The position numbers and the translations under genes are program-made. The notes beneath the pieces were generated by a model that ran no database searches, was not told the origin of the DNA, and worked only from the letters and a program-made list of their open reading frames with translations. Positions 8,390 through 16,775 of a stretch of DNA of 49,266 nucleotides are shown here, one piece after another. Origin of the DNA: Candidatus Kuenenia stuttgartensis (GTDB lineage: Bacteria; Planctomycetota; Planctomycetia; Planctomycetales; Planctomycetaceae). The stretch is from NCBI GenBank assembly GCA_945861465.1, contig CAMAVB010000022.1, positions 1 to 49,266 on the forward strand. The letters are read 5' to 3'. Numbering within the stretch: position 1 is the stretch's first letter; each line of letters opens with the position of its first letter.

Positions 8390-8662
8390 TTATTGCTGCT
8401 GCAGGTACTCTTCCACCAATTGGGCTTTGCGAAGCAAGTACGGAATAAACTGTTCGTTGGATTCCGCAAACCGACTGAGCGCTTTCATGTTGCCTGCAAA
8501 CTCTTCCGAAAATCGCAGGTGCTCCTGATCGCGCCAGGTTTGCCCCAGATGGCTGAGCTGCCCCGCGACGGCGGCCGTCTTTTCATTGAGGTCCTCATTG
8601 AAGCGTCGCAGCATTTGCGCGAACCGACGGAGTTCTACCGGATCGACAATGGCTTGTGTCAT
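8390..8662 (-). CDS. WXG100-like small helical protein
   Basis: The 90-aa protein starts MTQAIVDPVELRRFAQ and is predicted as two long amphipathic helices joined at LGQTWRDQEH near residues 40-49. The length, helical hairpin and central tryptophan fit the WXG100/EsxA family of type VII secretion substrates. The turn reads W-R-D rather than W-x-G, and the tail ends EEYLQQQ without an obvious YxxxD/E secretion signal. No EccC-type ATPase or other secretion gene lies in the window. It is 49 bp upstream of the DUF1501 gene on the same strand, so the two may be cotranscribed. It could be a scaffold or partner protein rather than a secreted one. Confidence 0.7.
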   Translation of the reverse strand: MTQAIVDPVELRRFAQMLRRFNEDLNEKTAAVAGQLSHLGQTWRDQEHLRFSEEFAGNMKALSRFAESNEQFIPYLLRKAQLVEEYLQQQ

Positions 8663-8728
8663 AGTGAACCTGCTGTTGAAAATGTGGTTGTTTCTGAATC
8701 CGGGACGATTTGCGACCGCCGTTTACTT

Positions 8729-8852
8729 AGGCGAGCGGCAGAAATGAATTTACCGGTACGACGGACTTCCAGTCCGTCGCATGGTGCTACTCGACGGACT
8801 GGAAGTCCGTCGTACAAATTGCGGATGGTAAGTTCTATCCTGCCGCTCGCCT
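8729..8852 (-). repeat. 124-bp MITE-like element, copy 2 (inverted)
   Basis: This is the reverse complement of 23-146, differing by a single base, with the same AGGCGAGCGGCAG terminal inverted repeats. It lies upstream of the WXG100-like gene in a 438-bp gene-free stretch (8663-9100). The remainder of that stretch has only weak GCTCCGCCGACT / AGTCGGCGGAGCG palindromic words. Confidence 0.85.
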
Positions 8853-9100
8853 TACGGAGGCGATGTCGCTCCGCCGACTCGCACTCCTATTGACGTTTGT
8901 GCGAACGCGGCACCGCTATGCGAAAACGGCACCGCTGTGCGATCCCCGAAAATCATCATCAAACAGACAACGGGATAGCTTCCGGGGGAATCTCAGTCGG
9001 CGGAGCGCCTGAGCTACGGAGTCAGCCGCTACGATTCACAAACGCGGAACACTGACTGATCTCCGCTGAGGAATCGAAGATTCGACAGAACTCAGGTATT

Positions 9101-12100
9101 TTACGGCACTGTCATCAGCCATGCGATCAAATCGGCCATAGACTGAGTATCAAGATTTTTCTCCAGTCCTTCCGGCATCAGCGAGCGTCCAGTGTCTCGG
9201 AGTGCTTCGATGTCGCTGCGCAACACGCTGGTTTCTTTGGCCTCTGCGCGGCGAAACGTCAGGACGCTGGCGGATTCAGCAATGAGCACACCATTGTGTG
9301 TCTGTCCGTCGGTGGTGACAGCGATATAGTCTCGCCAGGCAGGATTGACTTCGCGATTCGGGTCGAGCACATTCGTCAGAATCGCCTCCGGGCCACGGTT
9401 TTTCATCGTTGCCAGGTTCGGGCCGACCTGAAATCCTACTGTTCCAATCTGATGACAGACCGCACAATGCTGCCTGAACAACGCCGCCCCCTTGTCGCGA
9501 TCCGGCTTCAATGTCAGAGCGACCTGATACGAACGCAGCACGTCGTCGCGTGTGGAACTGGTCATCGTTTCGAGCAATCTGATTGCGCGGGAACGCACCG
9601 CATCATCGGGGACGCTCGCCAGACGTTGTAAGTCCGAGGGACTGAGTGTTGTCGGCGGAATCCTGCCTGCAGACATTGCATCAAGAAGCAACACGGCCCA
9701 GGACGTGCGTCCCAATAGTCCGTCCCGCACCTGTTCTGCGAGCTTCGGGGACAGGCCTGACCATCGGTCCAGCAGCTGCAACGCCACTTCCTCGTCCGAA
9801 AACCGCAACAGAGTTGCGAGCCCTGCGATCTGCACCGCTGGCGACTGCACCGATTCAAGCGAACTCAGGAGCAGCTCGCCGTCTGTCGCAAAAGACGACA
9901 GACTGAAAGTGCTCAAAGCCGCTGCCCGCTGCTCATCGGTAAGACTTGTGTCAACAGCATTCCTGCGAGCTGACTCAAGTAACTGCGCAGACAACATCGC
10001 GAAGGATGGGCTGCTTTGAGCTGCCTTGTTTCCCGCGAACACCGCCTGCAGCAGCTTCACCTGCATCGCAGGGTCGTCGCGCCGTGCGGCGATCAGATAA
10101 GCGATTTTGCTCCATCCAGCATCGTCTGAGGTTCTCCGTGCCACGAGATCCGCAAGTTCGAGCAAAGCCACGCTGGCGACCGGCGACGCAGCGTCGCGCG
10201 TTGCCGCGAGCGATTCGAATGCGTCGCCTGCTTCGGTGCTCAGGGATGTAAACACAGCCGTTCGAATCCAGCGATCGTCACCGGACGTCGCCAGGATTTT
10301 CTGCAACGCTTCACGTCGGACAGCGGATGGCGGGAACTCACCCAGCGAAAATCCCAGCTGCATTCTGACTCGCGCGTTTTCGTCATCCGTCATCGCCGCC
10401 AGCGCCATGAGAACGTCTGCGGACGTCACATGTTTCTCGCTCGCCAGCACCGCGCGCTCGCGTATGCCGGCAACGGAGTCCCTCAGTCCCACGATCACGT
10501 CTTCCGCACGCAGAGCGTTCTGTCCTTCGAGGCTTCCGATCGCGTGAAATCGCCCGTGTCCGGAAGTTGATTCTCTCAGCAGCCGACGAATTCCATCAAT
10601 CGCCGTCGCATCCTGCCGCTCGAAGAGCAACCGTGATGCGGTATCGCGATGCCACCCGTTTGGATGTTCCAGCAATGCGACCAGTTCTGAGGTTTCGGCT
10701 TTGCTGAGCTGCGGCACAGGCCGTGGTTTCCAGCCCGTCGGGGCGATTCGATAAAGTCGCCCACGATCACGACCGCTGGTGAGATCCAGATGTTTCTTGA
10801 TTTCCGGCGGCAGACTTGCTGGGTGTTCAATCGTCTCGCGATACATGTCCAGCACCTGCAGACAGCCATCAGGAGCGTTCGCAAACTGGACCGGGCGAAA
10901 CCAGATGTCTTCGGACGCCACCAATTCGCGACCTTCGTCCATGCGACTGGCTGACCAGATCACCCCGTCGGTCGTCAGGCGTTTACGATGCACGATATTG
11001 CTGCCGACGTCGCCGACAATGGCCAGTCCCTGGGTTTCATCCGGCCATGCGTCGCCCCGATAAATCGTAATCCCCGTCGCCCCTGTAAAATATCCTGCCG
11101 GACGACCGCCGCCTTCGACAATACCTTTCGAAAGTCCGGAGGTACGCAGTCGAGTTCTCACGATCCGCCACGGCTCGACAGGGCTGATACGGTACACCGG
11201 GGCCTGACCTCCATCGACCGCAATGCTGACTCGCGCTGGTGCGGCAGACGGCAGTGGTGAACGGGACAGATACTGGTCGCGATACACAACCATTTGTGCA
11301 TGATCGCTGTTGGAACTCACGAAACGGTGGCCCCAGTCGTCAAAGCACATGCCGTGCTGACCGCCGCCCGTTTCAGCTCTCAGTTCCAGGGTCTTCGAAT
11401 CAAACGAAAAGTCACGACCTCGACATTGCAACGCCGCGCGGTCCGGATATTTCGGGCTGGTGATGGAACCGCCCACGGTGCTCGCAGAACCATAAATCCG
11501 GTTATCCGGCCCCCAATGAAAACTATTGATCAGTCCCTGCACATTGGATCGTTCAAAACCCGTGAAGACCAGTTCATTGACGTCGGCCTGCATGTCGCCA
11601 TCGGTATCTTTGAGAAAGAAGATATCCGGGGCAGCTGCGACAAAAATACCGTCGTTCGCGCAGATAATTGCCGTGGGCCAGCTTAAACCTGTGGCAAACA
11701 CATGACTTTGATCAAAACGACCGTCGCTGTCAGAATCAACCAATATCCGCACGCGGCCCAGATGTTCCGTTGCCTGTTCGGAGTAGTCATTCATTTCAGC
11801 GACAAACAACCGACCGTCGGCGTCGAAGGACATTGCCACGGGATCTGTCAGCAATGGCTCTGCGGCAGTCTGTTGCATCTCAAAGCCATCAACCACCTGA
11901 AATGAGGCCATGGCCTCTGCCGGCGAGCGGGCCGGAATTCGTGGCAATTCATCGGCAAAGTCCGGCTCAAAATCATTCGGCGTGTGTTTCAGGACGCGAT
12001 CCATCACGTTGTAAGCCTGCAGACGCATGTCCGTCGGGAAATCGTGTTCGCAGTCCGGCGTCAGCAGCAGCAGTTCTTCGCGGGCGTTGAACAGCGAGTA

Positions 12101-13165
12101 GATCGAACCGGCCACCGGCATCGCTTTACGAACGCCATTGACGTCAAAGTTTGCATCGCGAATCGGCGAAACGGAAACGAAGGTCCGCGGGGCCAGGGTC
12201 GCAATCAATTCGTAGAAATCAAATGGAACCTTGTCAGGATTCAGTCCATAGACGTCTCGCAGCCGCGGCATGTACCTGTCACTTGTCCAGCCCTTGATAT
12301 CGCCGCCATAGTAGTCATGAAATGGACACCAGCCGCAACTTGAGACGATCACTTTGAGTCGTTCGTCAAACGCTCCCAGAAAGATGGCATTGTGTCCTCC
12401 CAGCGAATGTCCGATCACGCCAATGCGATCGGCGTCCACGAATTTCAGCGATGTAAGAAAATCGACGCAACGGCGATGATTGACGATGCCTTTCATCGTG
12501 CCCGAAACGTACTTGTCGTGCTCGAAATCATACTTGTCGTATTGACCGAACGACGGATAGTCCGGCGCGATCACGACGTAGCCGCGCTGAGCCAGTTCAA
12601 TTCCGTATTGCCGTCCCGATTTCCCGCCCTCGCCGGCCACGATGCGTTTTCCCGCTGCACCGGTCGGATGCAGAGCGACGACAGCTGCCAACTTCGACGG
12701 CGAACCTGAATTCAGCAGGTCTTTCACATCCACCGTGTCGGCCAGCGATTTTGGGAGATACAGATCCAGCGGCAGTCGATCCGAACCATCGACAACAATG
12801 GTAAGCGTCAGCCGCCGAACTTCACCGACCAGAATATCTTCAGTCAGCTTGACATCAAACGCGGGCAGATTTTCCAGCGCCGGCATTGCCCCCATGGCGG
12901 CTTCAGCCCCGGCGATGATCTGCTTTCGCCGCAGGGCCCAGTCCTCGGTGGAGCGAATCGGTTTCAGTGTCCCGTCGTCAGCGCGGTAAACGCTCAGGTC
13001 AGAATGGCGAATTTCTGCCGATTCGTTTGGTTTTTCGTCCGAGCAGGCATCTGACGTCCGTCCGGCAGCACTTATTGCCGTGATCAAGAGCAGGATGCGG
13101 ATTGCTAAAGACTGGGATCGCAGTCTCGATCGAACTGCTTTTCGAACATGAACCTGAAGGAGCAT
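9101..13165 (-). CDS. Exported fusion: alpha/beta hydrolase, PVC-type dehydrogenase propeller, HEAT-like repeats, cytochrome c
   Basis: The 1354-aa protein starts with ATG at 13165 behind a GGAGA site. An N-terminal hydrophobic export segment (SLAIRILLLITAIS) is followed by a dienelactone-hydrolase-like domain with nucleophile elbow GHSLGG at 252-257. A beta-propeller of the PVC-type membrane-bound dehydrogenase family begins near 420 (VDGFEMQQTAAEPLL; FDADGRLFVAEM). From about 830 to 1190 runs a helical HEAT-like region, and a planctomycete-type heme-binding domain ends the protein with CAVCH at 1234-1238. Likely periplasmic: hydrolysis plus oxidation of a carbohydrate-derived substrate with electrons passing to the heme. 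Substrate and cofactor are not evident. Neither neighbour is obviously related. Confidence 0.9.
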   Translation of the reverse strand: MLLQVHVRKAVRSRLRSQSLAIRILLLITAISAAGRTSDACSDEKPNESAEIRHSDLSVYRADDGTLKPIRSTEDWALRRKQIIAGAEAAMGAMPALENLPAFDVKLTEDILVGEVRRLTLTIVVDGSDRLPLDLYLPKSLADTVDVKDLLNSGSPSKLAAVVALHPTGAAGKRIVAGEGGKSGRQYGIELAQRGYVVIAPDYPSFGQYDKYDFEHDKYVSGTMKGIVNHRRCVDFLTSLKFVDADRIGVIGHSLGGHNAIFLGAFDERLKVIVSSCGWCPFHDYYGGDIKGWTSDRYMPRLRDVYGLNPDKVPFDFYELIATLAPRTFVSVSPIRDANFDVNGVRKAMPVAGSIYSLFNAREELLLLTPDCEHDFPTDMRLQAYNVMDRVLKHTPNDFEPDFADELPRIPARSPAEAMASFQVVDGFEMQQTAAEPLLTDPVAMSFDADGRLFVAEMNDYSEQATEHLGRVRILVDSDSDGRFDQSHVFATGLSWPTAIICANDGIFVAAAPDIFFLKDTDGDMQADVNELVFTGFERSNVQGLINSFHWGPDNRIYGSASTVGGSITSPKYPDRAALQCRGRDFSFDSKTLELRAETGGGQHGMCFDDWGHRFVSSNSDHAQMVVYRDQYLSRSPLPSAAPARVSIAVDGGQAPVYRISPVEPWRIVRTRLRTSGLSKGIVEGGGRPAGYFTGATGITIYRGDAWPDETQGLAIVGDVGSNIVHRKRLTTDGVIWSASRMDEGRELVASEDIWFRPVQFANAPDGCLQVLDMYRETIEHPASLPPEIKKHLDLTSGRDRGRLYRIAPTGWKPRPVPQLSKAETSELVALLEHPNGWHRDTASRLLFERQDATAIDGIRRLLRESTSGHGRFHAIGSLEGQNALRAEDVIVGLRDSVAGIRERAVLASEKHVTSADVLMALAAMTDDENARVRMQLGFSLGEFPPSAVRREALQKILATSGDDRWIRTAVFTSLSTEAGDAFESLAATRDAASPVASVALLELADLVARRTSDDAGWSKIAYLIAARRDDPAMQVKLLQAVFAGNKAAQSSPSFAMLSAQLLESARRNAVDTSLTDEQRAAALSTFSLSSFATDGELLLSSLESVQSPAVQIAGLATLLRFSDEEVALQLLDRWSGLSPKLAEQVRDGLLGRTSWAVLLLDAMSAGRIPPTTLSPSDLQRLASVPDDAVRSRAIRLLETMTSSTRDDVLRSYQVALTLKPDRDKGAALFRQHCAVCHQIGTVGFQVGPNLATMKNRGPEAILTNVLDPNREVNPAWRDYIAVTTDGQTHNGVLIAESASVLTFRRAEAKETSVLRSDIEALRDTGRSLMPEGLEKNLDTQSMADLIAWLMTVP

Positions 13166-13267
13166 AGCGGGGTCTCCGAAAGTTAGCTTCAAACCTGGCG
13201 AGGACCCGGACTTATAGCCAAACCACATCGACTCGTGAACTGTGGTGCAGGATTCTTCAATTTTCGA

Positions 13268-13354
13268 TAAGGACCGGCGCAGAAATTACTGTCGTCTTTT
13301 GGACGTGGGGCACGTTTATAACGTGCCCGGCACGATGGAATTGTGCCCCACTCA
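13268..13354 (+). repeat. Family A element, copy A3, truncated at a stop codon
   Basis: The copy begins TAAGGACCGGCGCAGAAAT and keeps both hairpins, but stops after GTGCCCCACTCA, lacking the usual TTTCTGTCTCAGTCC end. The TCA at 13352-13354 is the stop codon (TGA) of the leftward gene 13352-13585, and a related GAGTGG word occurs at the same place in copy A5. The repeat therefore seems to supply the stop of that gene. Confidence 0.8.
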
Positions 13355-13585
13355 CACGATTTCGTCGTCGTCGTCCTTCTTCTCGACGTCGGTCTTCTCG
13401 CCATCCAGATGAAAGTCAATATTGGCCTTCACTTCATCGAGAGTCCCCTTCACTGTTCTTCCGGCCACCTTGCAGAAATACCGCTTGTGAATCCCGGGCG
13501 TTTTTCCTCCCATCGCTCCGAAAGAATGATCCTCCTTGATATCATGGTCACGATATGAAATTCCTGTCGGTTTATGCTTTGCCAT
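13352..13585 (-). CDS. Small hypothetical protein, charged C-terminal tail
   Basis: The 77-aa protein starts MAKHKPTGISYRDHDIKEDHS and ends in an acidic run (KKDDDDEIV). The middle (KRYFCKVAGRTVKGTLDEVKANIDFH) looks folded; I do not recognise a domain. Its stop codon falls inside family A copy A3, so the acidic tail could have been altered by that repeat. ATG at 13585 is the only sensible start. There is no membrane segment. Confidence 0.6.
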   Translation of the reverse strand: MAKHKPTGISYRDHDIKEDHSFGAMGGKTPGIHKRYFCKVAGRTVKGTLDEVKANIDFHLDGEKTDVEKKDDDDEIV

Positions 13586-13638
13586 CGATCACATTTCCTG
13601 AAGTCGTCTCGCGTTGGGTTGTCCGAACATTGAGTATC

Positions 13639-13926
13639 TTATTTCCAGAACTCCAAATCGCAAGGACGACCTTCGGGAATGTTCTGCCTGGACGAACAAG
13701 CTGTATGTCCATCCTGCATACGATCGCTCCCGCGAAGGCGATTGATTTCGTCCAATGCGGAGCGTGGTGTCAGGATATGCAATTCGCCAATCGGGTGGAG
13801 GCACAAAAGATCGTCGTCACCACTCACCAGGCGGCATACGTTGGCAGCCAGCGCAGCACTGAGCAGAACATTTGTGTCGAGTAAGACACGCGCGTAGCAC
13901 GCAGGCAGAGCGGACTCAGCTTTCAT
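13639..13926 (-). pseudogene. PIN-domain toxin with large internal deletion
   Basis: ATG at 13926 overlaps the end of the antitoxin gene (11 bp shared), a typical toxin-antitoxin arrangement. The 95-aa product has the start of a PIN nuclease, VLLDTNVLLSAAL, with the first catalytic Asp. It then runs directly into a C-terminal PIN segment (ANVCRLVSGDDDLLCL..ILTPRSALDEIN) holding the late acidic residues. Roughly 80 residues normally between these, including the second acidic residue, are absent. The reading frame is preserved across the junction. A PIN nuclease this short is unlikely to be active. Confidence 0.75.
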
Positions 13927-14158
13927 CGGCCAGCAGTTCGGCCAGATTGTCCTCGGACAGACCGCTCGCTGCCGCACTTTCACGAAGGGTATTCCGCAGC
14001 CGGTCGGCGTAAAAGACCCGCATGGCTTCATAGTCCTCTCCGCTGACCATCACGCCGGTCATGCGATCCTGGCCCGTCACACACACTGGCTCGTGCTGGA
14101 TCCGATCAAGCAACTCCCCGAACCAAGTCTTGGCTTCGCTGGCGGTGAATGTGTGCAT
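13916..14158 (-). CDS. Phd/YefM-type antitoxin
   Basis: The 80-aa protein starts MHTFTASEAKTWFGELLDRI, the classic Phd/YefM fold opening (short strand, then S-E-A-(K/R)-x-x-F/L). It continues with PVCVTGQDRMTGVMVSGEDYEAM, also typical. The N-terminal part binds operator DNA and the acidic C terminus (SEDNLAELLADES) would mask the toxin. The cognate PIN toxin downstream overlaps by 11 bp but is internally deleted. Phd antitoxins usually repress their own promoter, which would lie just upstream of 14158; I see no firm operator. Confidence 0.85.
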   Translation of the reverse strand: MHTFTASEAKTWFGELLDRIQHEPVCVTGQDRMTGVMVSGEDYEAMRVFYADRLRNTLRESAAASGLSEDNLAELLADES

Positions 14159-14492
14159 TGGGGACGACCTTGTGAACAGTGGTTTTGTTCATTGTATTAT
14201 AGGCAAATCGCACGATTCGACCAGTGCGTTCTCGTTTTTCAACAGGACTTCTGGAACTACGTTCGTTGCTGCGCTGGCGAGCGGGATTCGACGTGTTGGC
14301 GATGCTGACAGCGGGGAATCCGTTCACCCGGCAACAGAAAATTCGGCCCCAGCTTTCCGAACGTCCCCGATTCCCGCCCGGTTGTCTTCAGGAAACTCGC
14401 GTCTGCTGTGCTGCTCGCTACAATGATGCTGTGTCCTTGGGATGTTTCCCCTCCCCGGGATGTTCCCCCACGCAAAGGCAAACGGCGTTGAA
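14159..14492. other. Gene-free stretch
   Basis: These 334 bp lie between the antitoxin start and the end of the zinc-ribbon membrane protein gene. Open frames here show no domain or good start site. I see no repeat of the families found elsewhere in the window. The antitoxin promoter should lie near 14160-14220. Confidence 0.4.
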
Positions 14493-15041
14493 CTAAATAC
14501 CGGATCGATCCGAAACAGAGAGAATCCTCACCTCGACAGATTCCGCCTTGACTGTGGGATTGATGAACACGAAGCCTTCACCCCTTGGCGTCGTGTACGT
14601 CTCTCCGGGGGCAACTCCAGCATCCGAATCGGAGGCAGCATACAACGTGTATTCAACTGTTTCGATGACGCGATTGTTCTTGTCACGAAATGTGAACTCT
14701 GCTTCGATGGCACGGATTGGAGTCATTCCAGTGTTTTTCCACGTAGTCATCACCATCTGCAAAGGATACTTCGAAGCAGAACTCTTAAATGGTACGAGAC
14801 GACTGCTGGTAACTTCGGCGGAGCCCGAAACAGCGTTGGGCGGAGTTGATGTCCAGCCTTGGCGATCGCGACGACCAGCAAAGAGAATCAGAACCATAAT
14901 AATTGAGAGCAGAATTAAGAGTGCTAGTGTCAAACATCCACATCCGCAACTGGACCTCTTTTTCATTACCGGCGCACCACAAGACGGGCAGACTTTTGCT
15001 CGTTGACTAATCTGATGCCCACAGTCACTGCATTTTCTCAG
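14493..15041 (-). CDS. Zinc-ribbon, single-pass membrane protein; start codon non-canonical
   Basis: A plain ATG start at 14966 would give MKKRSSCGCGCLTLALLILL and 157 aa. Reading the same frame upstream, however, gives RKCSDCGHQISQ..VCPSCGAPV joined directly to that start: a complete C-x2-C/C-x2-C zinc ribbon of the kind that begins many bacterial membrane proteins. The in-frame stop TAA is at 15048-15050 and the only possible starts before the ribbon are CTG at 15041 or ATA at 15047. I use CTG, giving 182 aa. After the ribbon come one membrane helix and a C-terminal domain resembling FxLYD-type beta sandwiches (WKNTGMTPI..VAPGETYTT). Function unknown. Confidence 0.6.
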   Translation of the reverse strand: MRKCSDCGHQISQRAKVCPSCGAPVMKKRSSCGCGCLTLALLILLSIIMVLILFAGRRDRQGWTSTPPNAVSGSAEVTSSRLVPFKSSASKYPLQMVMTTWKNTGMTPIRAIEAEFTFRDKNNRVIETVEYTLYAASDSDAGVAPGETYTTPRGEGFVFINPTVKAESVEVRILSVSDRSGI

Positions 15042-15063
15042 CGGTATTTAAACGTCTCATTCA

Positions 15064-15324
15064 CTAGAAAACTTGCTGCCGAAGTGTCATGCGATACGTC
15101 GATGTGAAGTGTGACCTTTCGCTGGCTTCCATCTTAGTGTTTGAGCTGACAAATGTCTTTGATCCGCAGCCGCAGGTGACTGAATTGACGAGAATACCAC
15201 ATGTGTAATCATGCTGCGAAAAGGCTACTGTCCCAGAGGAACTACTGCCATTCATGCTCTCGACATCCAAGTCAGAGTTGAGCCTTTTTCTTGCTCCCAG
15301 TGCTGGATCTTTGCAACACTGCAT
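15064..15324 (-). CDS. Possible small cysteine-containing hypothetical protein
   Basis: An 86-aa frame lies just upstream of the zinc-ribbon gene on the same strand. It has CGILVNSVTCGCG in the middle but otherwise looks unremarkable, Ser-rich and without a known fold. No convincing ribosome binding site precedes 15324, and a second frame (15272-15466) overlaps its start. It may be noncoding. Confidence 0.25.
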   Translation of the reverse strand: MQCCKDPALGARKRLNSDLDVESMNGSSSSGTVAFSQHDYTCGILVNSVTCGCGSKTFVSSNTKMEASERSHFTSTYRMTLRQQVF

Positions 15325-15520
15325 GCAACAGGCGCTGTTCCTTCCACCCCACCACTCCCGCCATCGGCTGCAAATCCTTCAAACACAACTCCACACGTCC
15401 CGCTTCAACTCTCGGCAGAAAAAACAACTCCTCCTGGAGTCCTAGTGCCAACATCAGCAAATTCATGATCTACGTCATCAGCGTCACCTTCTCCAACCCA
15501 ATCAGGTCTGTGCAGCGCGT

Positions 15521-16327
15521 CTATGTCTCGCGCGATGCGGCACCATTCCATTTCATTGCGGTGATTCGGCTGGCAAACGTGAACAGCAGCTGGTCGAGTT
15601 CTGCGAGACTGATCCCGAGTGGCTCACACAGCATGGAACCGAGGTCTGCCTCCACCTGCTGATACGTCGATGGGTTTGTCGCAGCATCCGCGGGCAATTG
15701 AATACCGATATGTTGAAGACACTTCTTCACGCGGGTGTCGAGGGCGATGTGATCTCGTACGAGCCCGAAGCCGCTGGTGAGGAAATCTCTGGCTCCCTTG
15801 TTCTTGATTCGTTGAAGCCGGTTTGTCACGAAATTAATCTTTTCGATTGAATCCCCTTTCATGGTTGCGATCGATTTAAGAAAGCCCTTTGGACCACCCG
15901 GAAAGTCTCGAAGTGCATTCCGGTTAAATACGAGCGATTTCGTGGGACCGCATTTGTTCAATGACTTACCTGCGTACCGAGAGCCTATTTCCCGTAATAC
16001 CGTCCAGATCGCCGCTGCCGCATCCTCATCAGATACCGCTGCAACAAGATCCCATTGGATTGGATCGCGGTATTGATGTTGCTTCAGCTTTTCTGCCGGC
16101 TTCGCATTGCCGATCACGGCAACCTGACTGACGACGCGAATCCAGATATCGTCATCGCTACGCGATTTCCATGTATTGGGACGCGGCAATTCGGGAGTTT
16201 TGTAGCGAGTGAGTACCAACTTCAGTCGTGCAACGTGTTTGTCGTCGATGGAGAGCATCTTGAAGACCACAGTAGGCGAGGAGGCAGAAGTGCAATCTAT
16301 TCGAATCGTAACCCGCTCGTGCTGCAT
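15521..16327 (-). CDS. Possible HhH-type DNA glycosylase (AGOG-like)
   Basis: The 268-aa protein has a C-terminal half that recalls helix-hairpin-helix base-excision glycosylases: RIKNKGARDFLTSGFGL near 170-186, then DHIALDTRVKKCLQHIGI near 190-207. The lysine/aspartate arrangement is like the hairpin and catalytic Asp region of 8-oxoguanine glycosylases. The N-terminal half is not recognisable. The assignment is by eye and tentative. ATG at 16327 lacks a clear ribosome binding site; an internal ATG at residue 24 is possible. It stands alone between small genes with no repair partner alongside, although a DnaE2-type polymerase starts 1 kb away on the other strand. Confidence 0.5.
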   Translation of the reverse strand: MQHERVTIRIDCTSASSPTVVFKMLSIDDKHVARLKLVLTRYKTPELPRPNTWKSRSDDDIWIRVVSQVAVIGNAKPAEKLKQHQYRDPIQWDLVAAVSDEDAAAAIWTVLREIGSRYAGKSLNKCGPTKSLVFNRNALRDFPGGPKGFLKSIATMKGDSIEKINFVTNRLQRIKNKGARDFLTSGFGLVRDHIALDTRVKKCLQHIGIQLPADAATNPSTYQQVEADLGSMLCEPLGISLAELDQLLFTFASRITAMKWNGAASRET

Positions 16328-16395
16328 TGTCGCGAGTTAGACGCCGGTTTTGCGTTTATTCCGCCAGTGTTGTCGGAGCGGCAACTTACTCCACA

Positions 16396-16435
16396 GGGAA
16401 ATATTTGGGGCCATCGGGAAATATTTGGGGCCATC
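16396..16435. repeat. Two tandem 20-bp repeats
   Basis: Two perfect copies of a 20-bp unit containing AAATATTTGGGGCCATC lie side by side (16396-16415, 16416-16435); a TGGATGGCCC word follows near 16483. The gene-free stretch 16328-16775 shows otherwise only GCTGCTTTT-type low-complexity sequence, which may be mobile-element debris. Confidence 0.75.
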
Positions 16436-16775
16436 CAATAGTGACTTGACTAGCTGCAGCTTTGGCCCAGTGCTTTAGCATTGGATGGCCCGGCTGCTTT
16501 CCCGATAGCCCCGCTGCTTTTTTTGCCGCTGCTTTTCCCAATTTTCCCGGTCGGAATCGAGGAAGCAATTCCTCCGAATGCTCTGCAATCACGAGATTTT
16601 CAATTTCACTCGTTTCCGATCCAGTATTCCTGCCACACCCGGTGTCCGTCGAAATCTGGTGACATGATCCATGTCGGCTGGTAAACTGAATTACAGAAGC
16701 AAGACATAAACCACCAGAATTCGAACTGACGATACCGGGCGAAGTGCCGTTGTCCGAATTCCAAGGAGCAAAGAA

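Noticed and set aside
15272-15466. Small minus-strand open frame of 64 codons
   Set aside because: Starts with a plausible ATG but shows no domain, overlaps another weak frame and lacks context; not enough to call a gene.
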